64,000 nucleotides of DNA from Persicaria tinctoria. Lineage: Eukaryota > Streptophyta > Magnoliopsida > Caryophyllales > Polygonaceae. Of the stretch, positions 26,104-37,682 are shown one piece after another; position 1 is the first letter of the stretch, and each line of letters begins with the position of its first letter. Under the pieces are notes generated by a model. The model did not search any database, had not been told where the DNA came from, and was given only the letters and a program-made list of their open reading frames with translations. The position numbers and the translations under genes were made by a program. The DNA lies in the NCBI GenBank assembly GCA_037127255.1, contig JBANSL010000004.1, forward strand, positions 15,693,967 to 15,757,966, written 5' to 3'.

Positions 26104-26488
26104 TAGGGCTGTTATATGAACTGAATAGCTCGAGCTCGGCTCGGGATCGGCTCGAAAAAGCTCGACTCGAGCTCGTTCACTTATTTAAACAAGCCGAGCT
26201 TGAACAAAATTTTAAGCTCGGTTGAAAGCTCGGCTCGTTCGAATAAAGCTCGAATAGCTCGAATTCTATGGAATTTCTAAATTTTCCTTTAAGTTAACAT
26301 GTTATATCCAAGTAGAGTTACTTAAAGCTCGAAAAAAGCTCGGCTCGAGCTCGTTCATTTCCTAAACAAGCCGAGCTTGAACAAAATAAAAAGCTCATTT
26401 AAAAATTAGGCTCGGCTCGAGCTCGTTTAAAAAATGAACAAGCTTGAACACGCCAAGCTCGGCTCGTTCGGCTCGAATAACACCCCTA
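26104..26488. mobile_element. hAT MITE built of GCTCG-rich repeats, in the translin promoter region
   Basis: The 8-bp target duplication cttgctcc is exact at 26096-26103 and 26489-26496. The ends are TAGGGCTGTTAT and the complement of ATAACACCCCTA (about 10 of 12 paired). The body repeats GCTCGGCTCGAGCTCG-like strings in both orientations and can fold strongly. It has no coding. Its right target copy is about 470 bp, and its left one about 67 bp, upstream of the translin ATG. Confidence 0.9.
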
Positions 26489-26666
26489 CTTGCTCCGTTG
26501 CTTTGCTAGAGACCGAGTGGTAGAGCGCAACGAATAAACGAAAGCCCAAATTGCATAAAATCACCCTTTAAATAGGGCATTTTATGGGAAATACCCTTTA
26601 AAACTAAAATTACAGAAAACTACCCGTTAAAATCATTTTCTTTGCAATGTCACACACATCACCAAA

Positions 26667-28390
26667 TCCTAAACAATACTAAAACATAAGCTGCACTGCC
26701 ACGTGTCAACTTCTGGTTAAATTTTTTCCCGCCCATTTTACTATCCATATATATATATTATTGCCTTACCATTTGTAAATATTTTGTCAACTATTTTATT
26801 CTTTATTTCAATTTTATAATCTATTATTTTATATGATGACCACAGTGTTGATTCCATCCTCTTTTTTTTTTGTAATACTGATTTTATTGAGATATAGTTT
26901 CATACTATTCTTTTCGATTCCATATATTTTTGATTTTTTTTGTGTACCATTTCCGATTTTACAATTTTGTACTATTGTCGATTTTTATTATATTGTATAT
27001 ACCATTATTATACTTTTTTTTTACTGATATAAGTTTCCATCTTCTACTATTCTTTTATACCAGGTAACTTTTTTTCCATAATTTTAAAATATTCAACCAC
27101 AATTTCATGCATATGTTTAACTTATATTTTAATAATTTATACATACAAATATTTTATACTAATTAGTAGCTTTTTTGAGATAATTTTGAAATAAGAAATG
27201 AGTCTATTATAATTCACTTATTCACTTGATTATGCAATTTTATTTATAATTTGATAGAAACATAATCATATTTGTTTTGGAAAAGTATCAATTATGTAAA
27301 GTGTTTTTTTTAAATATGACCACTTGCTATTTAATTTTTTTTTTATTGAAAAACATAGGAGTATTATATGTTTTTTTATAATTGGTTACAAAAATAGTAT
27401 CTTATATATATTATCGTATATATCATATCCTATATCTTAATCTTATCTTATATATACAATACTAATACATAAGCTGGACTGCCAAAAATAATACAACTAT
27501 GAACTTTCGACTTAAAATAATACAAACTTTTGAACTTTGATTAGGGGAAAAATTAAAACAAAATTGTTCGAAACTACAGTAAACATCCATAAATAGTCAC
27601 ACTGCACAAATCCACTTTTTTTATTCTTTTATTTTTAAATACACCCAAACTATTTTTAAATACACCCAAACAACTATTATTTGTCAAACGTTACAAAAAA
27701 AAACTTTTTAATTTGAAAATACAAAAAATCACACCCACTTTATGCTTTACTTATAAAAAACAAAAAATAATCATAGCTTAGAATTCATGTAACTTAAAAA
27801 ATTGGGGTTGTATTGAATAAAGTTATAGACGAACAAATAATGGTTTTGATCTATTTAAAGAATAACAGTGAATATGTGCAAAGTACGACTAATTATGGAT
27901 TATTTTTATAATTTTGAGAGATAATTTTTTTTATGAGTAATACAACATATCATTCAAGTTCAAAATTTTGTATTATTTTAAGTCAAAATTTTATGATTTG
28001 TATTATTTTTTGTTGATTTTATAGTTCAGATTAATTTTGGTTTATATGTGGATAGTTTATATTGTTTTAAGAATTTTTCTATTCGTATTATTTTTTGTTA
28101 CAATTTGAGAGTTGGTATTATTTTAGGTTATTTTCCCTTAGAACTATTAACCAAAAAAATTTCATAAAAATATTTACTATTTTATGATATCATATGCACA
28201 TATTAATCTCTAATATAATGTTTTTTATATTGCAAAATACCACACATTCAATATTATACTATACGGAGTAATACTTATATTAGTTTTATTTAGTTATTAA
28301 ATTTTAACTTTTAACATTATATTTTTATTTTTTTAAATGATTATTTAAACTAAATTAATATACCCGTGCAATGCACGGGTTTTCGACTAG
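26667..28390 (+). mobile_element. Non-autonomous Helitron
   Basis: The 3' terminus is very clear: CCCGTGCAATGCACGGG at 28363-28379 is a hairpin with an 8-bp stem, followed by TTTTCGACTAG ending at 28390, then T. The 5' terminus is a candidate: A|TCCTAAACAATACTAAAACA at 26667 followed by CTGCACTGCCACGTGTCAAC. A similar 5'-like string (AATACTAATACATAAGCTGG) appears again at about 27460, so two elements may overlap here. The interior is very AT-rich with no coding. Confidence 0.65.
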
Positions 28391-28749
28391 TTTCCACTAA
28401 TTGAATGTTAAAATGCGTCAAAAAATCAATTATATCCCTAGTTTTTATTATTATTTTACTCCATCGAATTGGTATTAATTAATTTACCTTTTACCATGTT
28501 TTTCAAAGTAAAAAAAACTCTATAAAATATCATTTTTTTATATATAATTTCATACTTATTAGTAAAAATACTCTATAAAAACTAGATATAATTGATCTTT
28601 TGTATATTTTAAAAAGTGTATATTATTAAAGGGCTACTTGAAAAGAAATATTTAAAAAATGATATTTCATATAATTTTATTATTTTAAAAATATGTTCAC
28701 CCCACACATTTTTTTTCTTCATGCATCTTTATTAAATAAAATTCTCTAT
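28391..28749. other. Unassigned AT-rich spacer
   Basis: I see no recognisable feature here. Confidence 0.4.
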
Positions 28750-29243
28750 CACATTTTAAAGAACGAGTTTCTAGAGTCACCGCTGATGTCTAACAACAAG
28801 GTGGGAATGTATACACTTCAGATTGAGGAGGAGAATGAGTGTATGTCTAAAGTTCCTTAGGCTAGCGTAATTGGGAGTCTGATATATGCTATGGTATGCA
28901 CTCAATTAGATCTAGCATTTGTTGTTAGTGTGGTAAGTTGTTTTCTGGTTCAACCTAGGTGAACACTGGATAGCTGTGAAGAGGATCTTCAGGTACCTCA
29001 GAGGCACTATTGATGTTGATTTATGCTATGGGAATTATACATGCATATATGCTACTTCTAATGGAAGTTATGTGGTGAGTTGGAAAACAACTCTACAAAC
29101 CTATGATCACTTTGTCTTCTAATGGAAGTTCAGGATCAGGCCTTAGTGTAGGAGCAAGTCCGTTGCAAGAAGACGAAGCACATTGATGTCATCATTTTCT
29201 TAGGAATGAGAAGAGAATCAAGGTGAAGAAGGTGGGAACAACT
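28750..29243 (+). pseudogene. Copia RNase H relic
   Basis: Scattered matches in order: a frame equivalent to VPYASVIGSLIYAMVCTQLD near 28850-28910, then AVKRIFRYLRGTIDVDLCYG near 28975-29030, and KTKHIDVIIFLRNEKRIKVK near 29170-29225. Stops and deletions lie between them. The order fits the end of a Copia pol. Confidence 0.6.
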
Positions 29244-29742
29244 GATAAAAATAGGGGTGGGCACGGGACGGGACGGGACTGAACCGGGACTGGACTCGTC
29301 CCACGAAATTTTTACGGGACAGGATCAGGACGGGATTGACACTTTTTTTTCGGGACGAGATGGTGTCTGGACGGGACGGGATCGGGACGGGACGGGCCTT
29401 GTCCCGCAAATAAAAATAATAAAATATTATATAAATTTACAAAGTGAAAAATGCTTTCATAATTCATTAATTTGTATAATATGTTGAATACGGTATTCTT
29501 CTCAACTATATTATTCAATAATAATAATAATATTATTATTATTATTAATATTATAATACTATTACTAATTTATACAATGATTGTATAATTAATTATAATG
29601 TTCAACATATTTGACTACATTATCTTACTAGATCGGGATGGAAAGGGATTGAGACGAGATTCACCAAATATTGTCTCATTATCGATTGATAGTTGGGAAG
29701 AATATCGTATTTAGCTATTTGCCTCTTGTAGCTCTAAATGGG

Positions 29743-29743
<1 letters not shown>

Positions 29744-29838
<95 letters not shown>
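29744..29838. repeat. (TAA)n microsatellite
   Basis: About 95 bp of nearly pure TAA repeats. Confidence 0.97.
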
Positions 29839-29839
<1 letters not shown>

Positions 29840-30254
29840 CCACATTATAATTAAAAAAAATATTATTATTACTTATCTTTATTGTTATTATCATAAAATA
29901 ATTATACTTTACAAGAAAAAAATATAATATGATATAATAATATAATAATAATAATAATAATAATTTTATTATAAAGTAATATTATTATTAAATTAAATTA
30001 TAATATTATATAATAATAATAATATTATTATAATCAATTATTATTATAAATTGAAAATTATTATTATAATTATAAATAATATTTTCTCAAATAATAATAA
30101 TATTATTATTATAAACAAATATTATTATTATTATAAATGGAAGATAATGATTATAATTATAATTATAATATTTTCTCAAAATAATAATACTAATAATATA
30201 TTATTATTATTCTATAATGTTATTATTATTCTAGAATATTATTATTATTATAAA

Positions 30255-30295
30255 AATTATTATTATTATTATTATTATTATTATTTTTATTTTTA

Positions 30296-30341
<46 letters not shown>
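30255..30341. repeat. (ATT)n/(TTTTA)n microsatellite
   Basis: A run of TTA and TTTTTA units inside the hAT element. The poly-Tyr open frame here is an artefact. Confidence 0.95.
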
Positions 30342-30343
<2 letters not shown>

Positions 30344-30522
30344 GCGGGACGGGACGGGATTTGCAGAATCCCACCGGGATCGTCCCGCGTTTCGTCCCGC
30401 ATAATTTTTACGGGACGGGATCGGGACGGGATTTGCTATTTTGTCCTAAATCCCGTCGGGATCGGGACGGGACCGGGACGGGATCGGGATTCGCAGGATT
30501 TGTGCCCACCCCTAGATAAAAG

Positions 30523-31163
30523 TCAATTTTAAACCATAATAAACCCATTTAAGGCCAACAAAAATCAAGATCAAGCGATAAGAGTGTCCTTTAAGACAAA
30601 ATGTTCAACACTTAATACCAACAAAATTGTCACTCATGATTCATGAATAAAAGTTGACCATGAATGTCATCAACAAACACTATGTCTCACTTATGGCCGA
30701 AAATTTATCTAATCATTTTGAGCGGTAACTTTCATTGGATTAGTTAATAATGCACTACCATCTCATGTTTAATGGTTGGGAATGCTAAGCGTGCAGGCAA
30801 AAGGACAAGCATTAGTGGTTGTCGTCGCATCGAAATGTTCATCTTCCCTCATCACTAGATCATGAAGAGGAAACTCGATGGGCAATTGATAGGGATAAAG
30901 TAAGCCCGTGAAGAATTTGGGAGCACAATTGTCTTTTACCAGGTAACATTTAATTAAACCCTAATTCCCATTATACATATGGGTGATCAGCTAGGGTTTA
31001 GAGGGCTTTTTTTCGACAGCCGATGAATTCTGACTTGAGCATCGGAGGCTCCTCCGGGGGAGTGAGCTCCGCCTATTCTTCTCCTTCTTCTTCTATGAAG
31101 GGAAGATCGATCGACAAGAATGAATAAATCCAAATGAAGAATAAGAGCAAGGGCCAATAATCT
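30523..31163. other. Unassigned spacer before the third LINE
   Basis: I find no clear coding or repeat boundary. It may include decayed retroelement DNA. Confidence 0.35.
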
Positions 31164-31470
31164 TATGATCACTTCCTCTTGGGCTTGCTTCCGTCCAACG
31201 TCCTTCTTTGCCCGGATGCTATGGCTATTGATATTGAGACAACTGAGGTGGACACGATTAGTTGGAAATTCTCATATGGGGGAGTATTCTGTATCTCTTC
31301 CACTTATGATTGCCAATTTTCTTTTCAAGATATGTGTTGTTTGGACTTTGCCGTTTATAATATCATTTGGAGGATGAAGTCTCAAGAAAGGATAAAATGC
31401 TTAATATGTCTTGTCCTCATGAATGAAGAGAGGAGGTGTTGGCATACTGCTACCGTTGCCACTTGTCCTG

Positions 31471-31579
31471 TCGTATCCAGGTTCTGTGTGTTTCCTAGAA
31501 TTGCTCTATCTTTCTCAATCAAATATAGCTTGAGTTTCTGGTGTGTTGATCTTTGTGATCCACCAGTTATGTTCCAACA
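31471..31579 (+). repeat. Truncated 5' LTR (last 109 bp)
   Basis: Matches 36074-36182 from TCGTATCCAGG to GTTCCAACA. About 346 bp of the LTR's upstream part is absent, and LINE sequence directly abuts. Confidence 0.88.
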
Positions 31580-31593
31580 TTGGGTATCAGAGC
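31580..31593 (+). other. Primer-binding site of the 31.5-36.2 kb Copia
   Basis: TTGGGTATCAGAGC next to the LTR end resembles the usual TGGTATCAGAGC matching initiator tRNA-Met, with one extra G. Confidence 0.75.
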
Positions 31594-31688
31594 CTGCAAA
31601 GGTCCTTATTTGGGTTGTCGTCGGGGATTGAGTGTGGTGAGGATTCAAACACAAGGGAAACACAGAGTGAAAGGTCTGTTGTGTAAGT

Positions 31689-33090
31689 ATGCAGAACAAA
31701 GGGAGCAACAGTCTTGGCAATCCTCAATTGCCAGTGTTCAAAGGCGTTAATTATCACATTTGGAGCCTGAAGATGTCCACACTTTTCAAGTCACAAGAGA
31801 TGTGGAGTTTGGTGGATGAAGGTTTTGAAGATGCTCAACCTCCAGAACCTGATCAGCAGCTGAGGGAAAAGAGAAAGAAGGATTCCAAGGCACTCTTCAT
31901 GATACAGCCTGCCTTGTATGAAGAGATCTTTCCAAGAATTGCAGCTTCTTCAATGTCACATGAAGCCTGAGAAGTGCTCAAGCAGGAGTACATGGGAGAT
32001 AGAAAGGTTATCACATTCAAATTGCAGTCACTCAAAAGAGATTTTGAAACACTGATGATGCAAGAGAAAGAAACTGTGCAAGTGTATCTATCTCGGGTGT
32101 CAGGCATAGTGAATCACATGAGATCCTATGGTGAGAACATGAGTGCTGAGAAAATTGTGAGTAAAGTACTAAGGAGTCTCACTAACAAGTTTGATCATGT
32201 GGTGGCAACCATTGAGGAATCTAAAGGCCTAGCAGTCTATAGATTTGAGGAATTAGCAAGTTCTCTGCAAGCACATGAGGATAGGCTTAGCAGAACTAGT
32301 GATCAGAAGGATGAGAAGTTGTTGCAAGTTAAGGAGGAAGCTGCTAAAAACAAGGAGAGGTCATAGAGGAGGATACAGAGGCAGAGGTGGTCAAAGAGGG
32401 AGTTGGAGAGGTAGAGGAGGAAGAGGCCAAGGTAGAGGCCAAGAGAGTGAATCAGTTAGAGATCAAGGAAGAGAGTCATGGAGAGGTCAGAGTAGTGATT
32501 CAAGATCACGAAGGAGTAACATCAAGTGTTACTATTGCAAGAAGTATGGTCATAAAGAGGCTTATTGTTGGGATAAGCAAGAGAAGGAGAACAAATATGT
32601 GAACTACCCAGAAAAGGTAGAGCATGAAGATAAGTTGTTCATGACTCTAACCTCAACTGCAGACACCTCAAATGCCATGTGGTATCTAGATAGTGGGTGT
32701 TCAAACCACATGTCAAGCTCGAGAAAGTTGTTTAAGGAGCTTGATGATACAAAGAAGAGTAAGGTTAGACTAGGAGATGACAAGATGTTGCAAGTGGAAG
32801 GCAGAGGTACAATAGCAATCAAGTGTGTGCAAGGTGGAGAAAGAACCTTGAGTGAAGTTCAGTTTGTACCTGGTTTAGCCCATAATCTTTTAAGTGTGGG
32901 TCAACTGCAGCAGTCTGGATACACTCTGTTGTTTGATGATGATGCATGCATCATTAGAGAGAAGAAGACAGGTCAAGTCATTGTGAATGTATCAATGACC
33001 AAAAACAGAATGTTTCCTTTGGATTTAGCTTCAAATGTCAGTAGAGCTATGGCTACAAAAGGGTGTGAGGAGACAAAGCTGTGGCACTAG
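31689..33090 (+). pseudogene. Copia gag and protease with two stops and a frameshift
   Basis: Gag begins MQNKGSNSLGNPQLPVFKGV. A TGA at 31968-31970 sits where Trp is usual (SHEA-stop-EVLKQEYMG). The frame continues to 32366, where it breaks before the Arg/Gly-rich stretch. Coding goes on in another frame with the CCHC knuckle CYYCKKYGHKEAYC and the protease box WYLDSGCSNHMSS, which keeps the DSG triad. A TAG at 33088-33090 interrupts LWH-stop-RYGHLN before the integrase. Confidence 0.9.
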
Positions 33091-33102
33091 AGGTATGGAC
33101 AT

Positions 33103-35720
33103 TTGAATGTGCAAAGCTTGAGACTGCTAAGTACAAAGGCAATGGTTAAAGGTTTGCCTAGAGTTGATGATCTGGAGTTTTGTGAAGGCTGTGTATATGG
33201 GAAGCAACTCAGAGGATCATTTCCAAGTGGTTCAGCATGGAGAGCATCTGAGTGCCTAGAGTTGTTACATGCGGATCTGTGTGGACAAATGCAAACTGAA
33301 TCAATGGGAGGAAGCAAATACTTTTTGCTCATAATTGATGACTTCAGTAGAATAAGCTGGGTATTTTTCTTGAAGTTCAAGTCAGAAGCATTGTTAAACT
33401 TCAAAAGATTCAAAGCGTTTCCTGAAAATCAGCTAGAAAAGAAGGTGAAGGCTCTCAGAACAGATAGAGGTGGAGAGTTCTTGTCAAAAGAATTCAATGA
33501 TTTTTGTGCTGAGCATGGAATCAGAAGAGAAACAGCTGCACCTTACACTCCTGAGCAAAATGGAGTAGCTGAAAGAAAAAATCGAACAATTGTCGAGGTG
33601 GCTAGAAGCATGATGAAAGCAAAAGATGTTCCTATCAAGTTTTGGTGTGAAGCTGTAGCAACAGCTGTGTACATACTGAACATTTCACCAACCAAAGCAG
33701 TACAAAGCAAGACTCCACATGAGGTTTGGAGGGGAGTGAAGCCAGGTGTGGATCATTTGAGAGTGTTTGGCTGTGTGGCCTATGTGTTGGTGAATCTGAG
33801 GCAAAAGCTTGATGATAAAGCTGAGAAGTGCATCTTCATTGGGTATGCTTCACAAACTAAAGCATACAAGCTATATAATCCAAAGAGTGTAAGGGTTATA
33901 ATAAGCAGAAATGTAGTGTTTAATGAGGAAAATGTGTGGAAGTGGGAGACTGAGAATGGTGGAAATGAGATTCGTGTGGAAAGCTCATTTGAAGAGGGTG
34001 AACCCAGTTATGTCAATGATGATGATGGTGGAAACTCTGGGCCATGCACTCCTTCAACACCAACAGATTTGATCAGTTCATCAAGTGGTCACAGTTCATC
34101 TTCATCTGGCATGTCAAGTGGATCCAGTGAGTCACCTCCAAGAAAGTTCAGGTCTTTGGCAGACATCTATGCAAATTGTGGCTTAGCTTTGATGGTTTTT
34201 GATGATGCAAATGAAGAAAGTGTATGGCAAGAAGCTATGGAGGAAGAGCTGAGATCCATACAGAAAAATGAAACCTGGGAGTTGGTTGAATTGCCTCAAG
34301 GAAAGAATGTGATAGGGTTCAAGTGGGTTTTTAGAACTAAGTATAACTCTAATGGGAGTATACAGAAGCACAAAGCTAGGTTGGTTGAAAAGGGATATAC
34401 ACAACAAGAGGGCATAGATTTTGAAGAAACTTTTTCTCCTGTGGTTAGGCTTGAAACTATGAGAGTTGTGCTAGCCTTAGCAGCACAGTGGAGACTGCCT
34501 GTGTATCAGCTGGATGTAAAGTCAACCTTTTTGAATGGAGAGCTGCAGGAGGAGGTGTTCGTAGAGCAACCTCAAGGCTTCATCAAGTCTGATGCAGAGA
34601 TGAAAGTGTATAAGCTGAAGAAGGCTCTTTATGGCTTAAAACAAGCTCCAAGAGCATGGTATAGTAAGATTGACATGTTCTTTCTCGAAAATCAGTTTGA
34701 GAGAAGTGAAAGTGAACCTACCCTATATGTCAAGAAGGGAAACAAGGGTGAGTTCATAGTGGTATGTCTATATGTAGATGATATCATTTATTTCAGCAAC
34801 TCAGAAAAGATGTTAGAGCAGTTCAAAGGATCCATTATGAGTAGGTTTGAAATGACTGATTTGAACCTATTGCAATATTTTCTGGGTTTGGAAGTGAAGC
34901 AAGGAGAAGATGGCATCTTCTTGTGTCAAGAGAAGTATGCCAAGGATCTGCTAAAGAAGTTCAACATGGAGAAATGTGAAATTTCTCAGACTCCTATGAA
35001 TATGAATGAAAAAATGCAGAATATGGATGGCATTGGGAAGGCTGATGAGAAGCTATATAGTAGTCTAGTAGGAGGGCTGAACTACCTTACACACACAAGG
35101 CCTGATATAGCCTATTGTGTTAGCGTATTGGCTCGATACATGCATGATCCTACCAAGCAACAGTTGGGAGCAGCAATGAGAATATTGAGATATGTTGCTG
35201 GAACTTCGAAGCTTGGACTGTGGTATGAAAGTGTAGAAGATTTCAAGCTGGTTGGCTACACAGACAGTGATTGGGAAGGGTGTTTGGATGATAGGAAGAG
35301 CACCTCAAGCTCAGTATTTGGGCTTGGATCAGGAGCTGTCACTTGGAGCTCAAAGAAGCAGGACACTAGCACTATCCTCTTCAGAGGCAGAGTATGTTGC
35401 AGCAGGTGCAGCTGCAAGGCAAGCTCTTTGGCTTTCTAGAAAAGTTGTTGTCTGATCTTGGATGCAATCAGACAAAGGCCACTGAGATCTGGTGTGACAG
35501 TAAATCAACCATTGCAATGAACAGAAATCTTGTCTTTCATGCAAGAACAAAGCACATTGAAGTGCATCACCATTTCATCCGAGAGCTTGTAGCAAAGGAG
35601 AAGGTTGTGCTCAGATTTTGTGGAACTAATGAGCAAAATGCAGACATGTTTACAAAGTCCTTAAATTCTGCAAAGCATCATTTCTTTTTGAGTGGAATTG
35701 GAATGAGGAACTTGGATTAA
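33103..35720 (+). pseudogene. Copia integrase, reverse transcriptase and RNase H
   Basis: A long frame of 778 codons runs from 33103 to 35439. Integrase: CVYGKQLRGSF, LLHADLCGQM (Asp), RTDRGGEF (Asp) and PYTPEQNGVAERKNR (Glu), so the DDE triad is kept. RT: WVFRTKYNSNGSIQKHKARL, YQLDVKSTFLNGEL (Asp) and CLYVDDIIYFSNS with the YVDD box intact. RNase H breaks twice: near 35360 the frame moves to LALSSSEAEYVAAGAAARQA, and near 35440 it moves again to SDLGCNQTKATEIWCDSKST, ending HVRNLD-like at 35720. The pol core is therefore well preserved, but the polyprotein as a whole is broken. Confidence 0.92.
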
Positions 35721-35727
35721 GGGGAGG

Positions 35728-36182
35728 TGTTGAATGTTAGTTAGTAATCCAAGGTTCCAAGCAATCTAGTTCTGACTTTGAGTCTTGTCGATATCGACTT
35801 ATTTAGTCGACATCGATGACAGTAAAAAGGTCAAGTTGTCTGTGTTGTTGGTTTAGTCTTAGTCGACTTAAGTTGTCGAAGTCGAGTAGTAGTAGCAGAA
35901 GTTAGGATGTCAGTTGAAGTCAGTTGTGTTATGTTGAACCACTTCCTAGGTAATGTGTTAGTGGGGAAGTGGATTGAACTGTCGGTTTTATGCAGTTACT
36001 TAGTTTGTAATAGCTTTAGTAGTGTGGTGTGAATGAATCAAGGGGTAAGGCAGTTTTACAGTTGAGTTTGCTCTCGTATCCAGGTTTTGTGTGTTTCCTA
36101 GAATTGCTCTATCTTTCTCAATCAAATATAGCTTGAGTTTTTGGTGTGTTGATCTTTGTGATCCACCAGTTCTGTTCCAACA
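35728..36182 (+). repeat. 3' LTR of the 31.5-36.2 kb Copia
   Basis: 455 bp from TGTTGAATGTTAG, right after the polypurine tract, to TGTTCCAACA. It has standard TG...CA ends. Confidence 0.9.
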
Positions 36183-36464
36183 TGCGACAGAGAGGACGAG
36201 TCTCTTTCTCACCTTTCCAGGGATTGCTCGATTACTAGAGGGCTTTGGAATTCCTTGCGTCTGCCTATGTCTGCAGCTGACTTTTTTTATTTGGCTTTTG
36301 CAGCGTGGATGCAAACAAACTTAATTTGCAAGGAGAAGGGTTACGACGGGCTGGAGTTGGTTGTGCTCTTTTCTGAGGCTTGTTGGTGGACTTGGAGGAA
36401 TGACGTTGCTTTCAATAACTCGAACATAGTTAGTGATCGTCGAAGTTTCATCGTGAGCAGGGAG

Positions 36465-37052
36465 CATTGGCGGAGCTAGGAGGGTGCTTGGGGGTGCTCG
36501 AGCACGCCCCCTAGCTGGAAAAAAAATACAAAAAAAAAATAATTTTTTTTATATATTTAGTATTTTTAAGATAATATAACCTATTTAAATGATATTTAAA
36601 GCAAGAATGCTATCTAGCCCAAGTGGTAAAAGATATAAGGAAGGAAGGAAGGAGAATCAAGAGGTCTTGGGTTCAATTCTCAAGTTTTTCACTTTTTATT
36701 TGCTTTACTATATCATTAATTTTTCTTGATTTCTCTCTATATTTTTTTTGTTTATATCAATTATTTCATTAAAAAAAATATCATATTTATGTTTACATTA
36801 TATATTTAACCTTTTATTTCAATATTGTTTGAAAAGTAATTCTTCGTGATTTTTTTTCTATATTTTTTGTTTCTCTTCTATTTTTTTGGTCACTCTCAAC
36901 TATTTAAATACAAAAAATCATTAAAAAAAATTATAATTTTAGTGTTTTTTCAATATTATTTTTTAAAAAAACTTCTTAATAAGTATACACCCAAAAAAAA
37001 AATCACGGAATTTTTTTAGCACCCCCTGACGGAAATCCTGGCTCCGCCACTG
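36465..37052. mobile_element. hAT-type non-autonomous element (CAGTGGCGGAGC ends)
   Basis: The 8-bp target duplication gcagggag is exact at 36457-36464 and 37053-37060. The ends are CATTGGCGGAGC and GCTCCGCCACTG, inverted repeats with one mismatch. The interior is AT-rich and non-coding. It sits inside the LINE between its zinc region and RNase H. Confidence 0.9.
36613..36690 (+). repeat. tRNA-like (SINE-head-like) segment inside the hAT element
   Basis: TAGCCCAAGTGG (A-box-like, about 36616) and GGGTTCAATTCT (B-box-like, about 36669) are spaced as in a tRNA-derived Pol III promoter. No cloverleaf closes. Confidence 0.45.
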
Positions 37053-37682
37053 GCAGGGAGGGCTAAGGAATACTCGGAAGTCTGGCACACGAGGTTTGGG
37101 GAGGTAGCTCCCAAGCGGAAGAGTATCGTCCATGTTGCTTGGAAAAGGTCGAAAGCTGGGTGGTAGAATATGAACTCCGACGGAACGGTGAGCTCGGACG
37201 ACCTTACAACGTCTGGATGTGTGATTCGCGATGAGGAGGGAAGGTGTATCAAATATCAATGGGTATATGCACATTTTAGGTTATGCTCCGTGCTTGCGTT
37301 GGAGTTGTGGGCTATTGGTGACGGTCTCTAGGTGACATGGGACAAGGGTTGCTAGAAGGTCTCCATGGAAACGAACTCTATCCTTGCAGTTAACTTTATA
37401 TCGGAGCCGTTGGCCGCAACATCCTCTCTATCATGGTTCATAATTGCTCAGTCTTTCTTAACAAGAATCGCATGTCTTTAGGAGAGCGAATTATGTCACT
37501 AACTAAGCTCACCTTGTCTTTTCCTATTGGTTTACACTTTCTTGATGACTCTCGGGGCATCTGTTTTATTGCTTTAGGAAGACTTAAGGGGGAGGGTTAC
37601 CCCTGTTCCATTGTTGTGTAGCCCTGTCTGTTTGTTTTATGTCATGTTGGTGCCTCATTGCCCTCTTCTCAGCAAAAAAAAA

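Larger units (their letters stand above)
29252..30514. mobile_element. hAT-type non-autonomous element with GGGAC-repeat ends
   Basis: The ends TAGGGGTGGGCAC and GTGCCCACCCCTA are perfect inverted repeats. The flanks gataaaaa (29244-29251) and gataaaag (30515-30522) form an 8-bp target duplication with one mismatch. About 150 bp at each end are runs of GGGACGGGAC and GGGATCGGGAC motifs. The centre is AT-rich with ATT/AAT microsatellites. There is no transposase. A relative lies at 54998-56455. Confidence 0.85.
31471..36182 (+). mobile_element. Ty1/Copia retrotransposon (Tork-like), defective, with truncated 5' LTR
   Basis: It has a primer-binding site, gag, protease, integrase, RT, RNase H and a polypurine tract (AAGGGGAGG, 35719-35727) in Copia order, plus a complete 455-bp 3' LTR. 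The 5' LTR keeps only its last 109 bp. The insertion falls exactly in a LINE zinc motif. tgcga follows at 36183-36187, but no matching left copy is visible. The retained 5' LTR part differs from the 3' LTR at about 3 positions in 109. The KCYYCKKYGHKEAYCW and WYLDSGCSNHM motifs suggest the Tork group; I infer this from memory of the family. Confidence 0.92.
31164..37682 (+). pseudogene. L1-like LINE ORF2 C-terminus, split by a Copia and a hAT element
   Basis: Three LINE pieces are in register. At 31164-31470 LLPSNVLL, SWKFSYGGVF and NIIWRMKSQERIKCLICLVL lead into the zinc region. At 36183-36464 it resumes as CDREDESLSHLSRDCSITRG and LVVLFSEACWWTWRNDVAFN. At 37061-37682 it resumes with YSEVWHTRFG, AGW-stop-NMNSDGTV, GCVIRDEEGRC (RNase H) and a tail ending in GEGYPCSIVV-stop and an A-run at 37674-37682. 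The Cys/His zinc motif is itself split: TCPV on the left and CDREDES on the right of the Copia. Internal stops show it was dead. Confidence 0.8.

Noticed and set aside
30051..30404. Tyr-rich open frame
   Set aside because: It lies across ATT microsatellites in the hAT element, so it is an artefact of composition.
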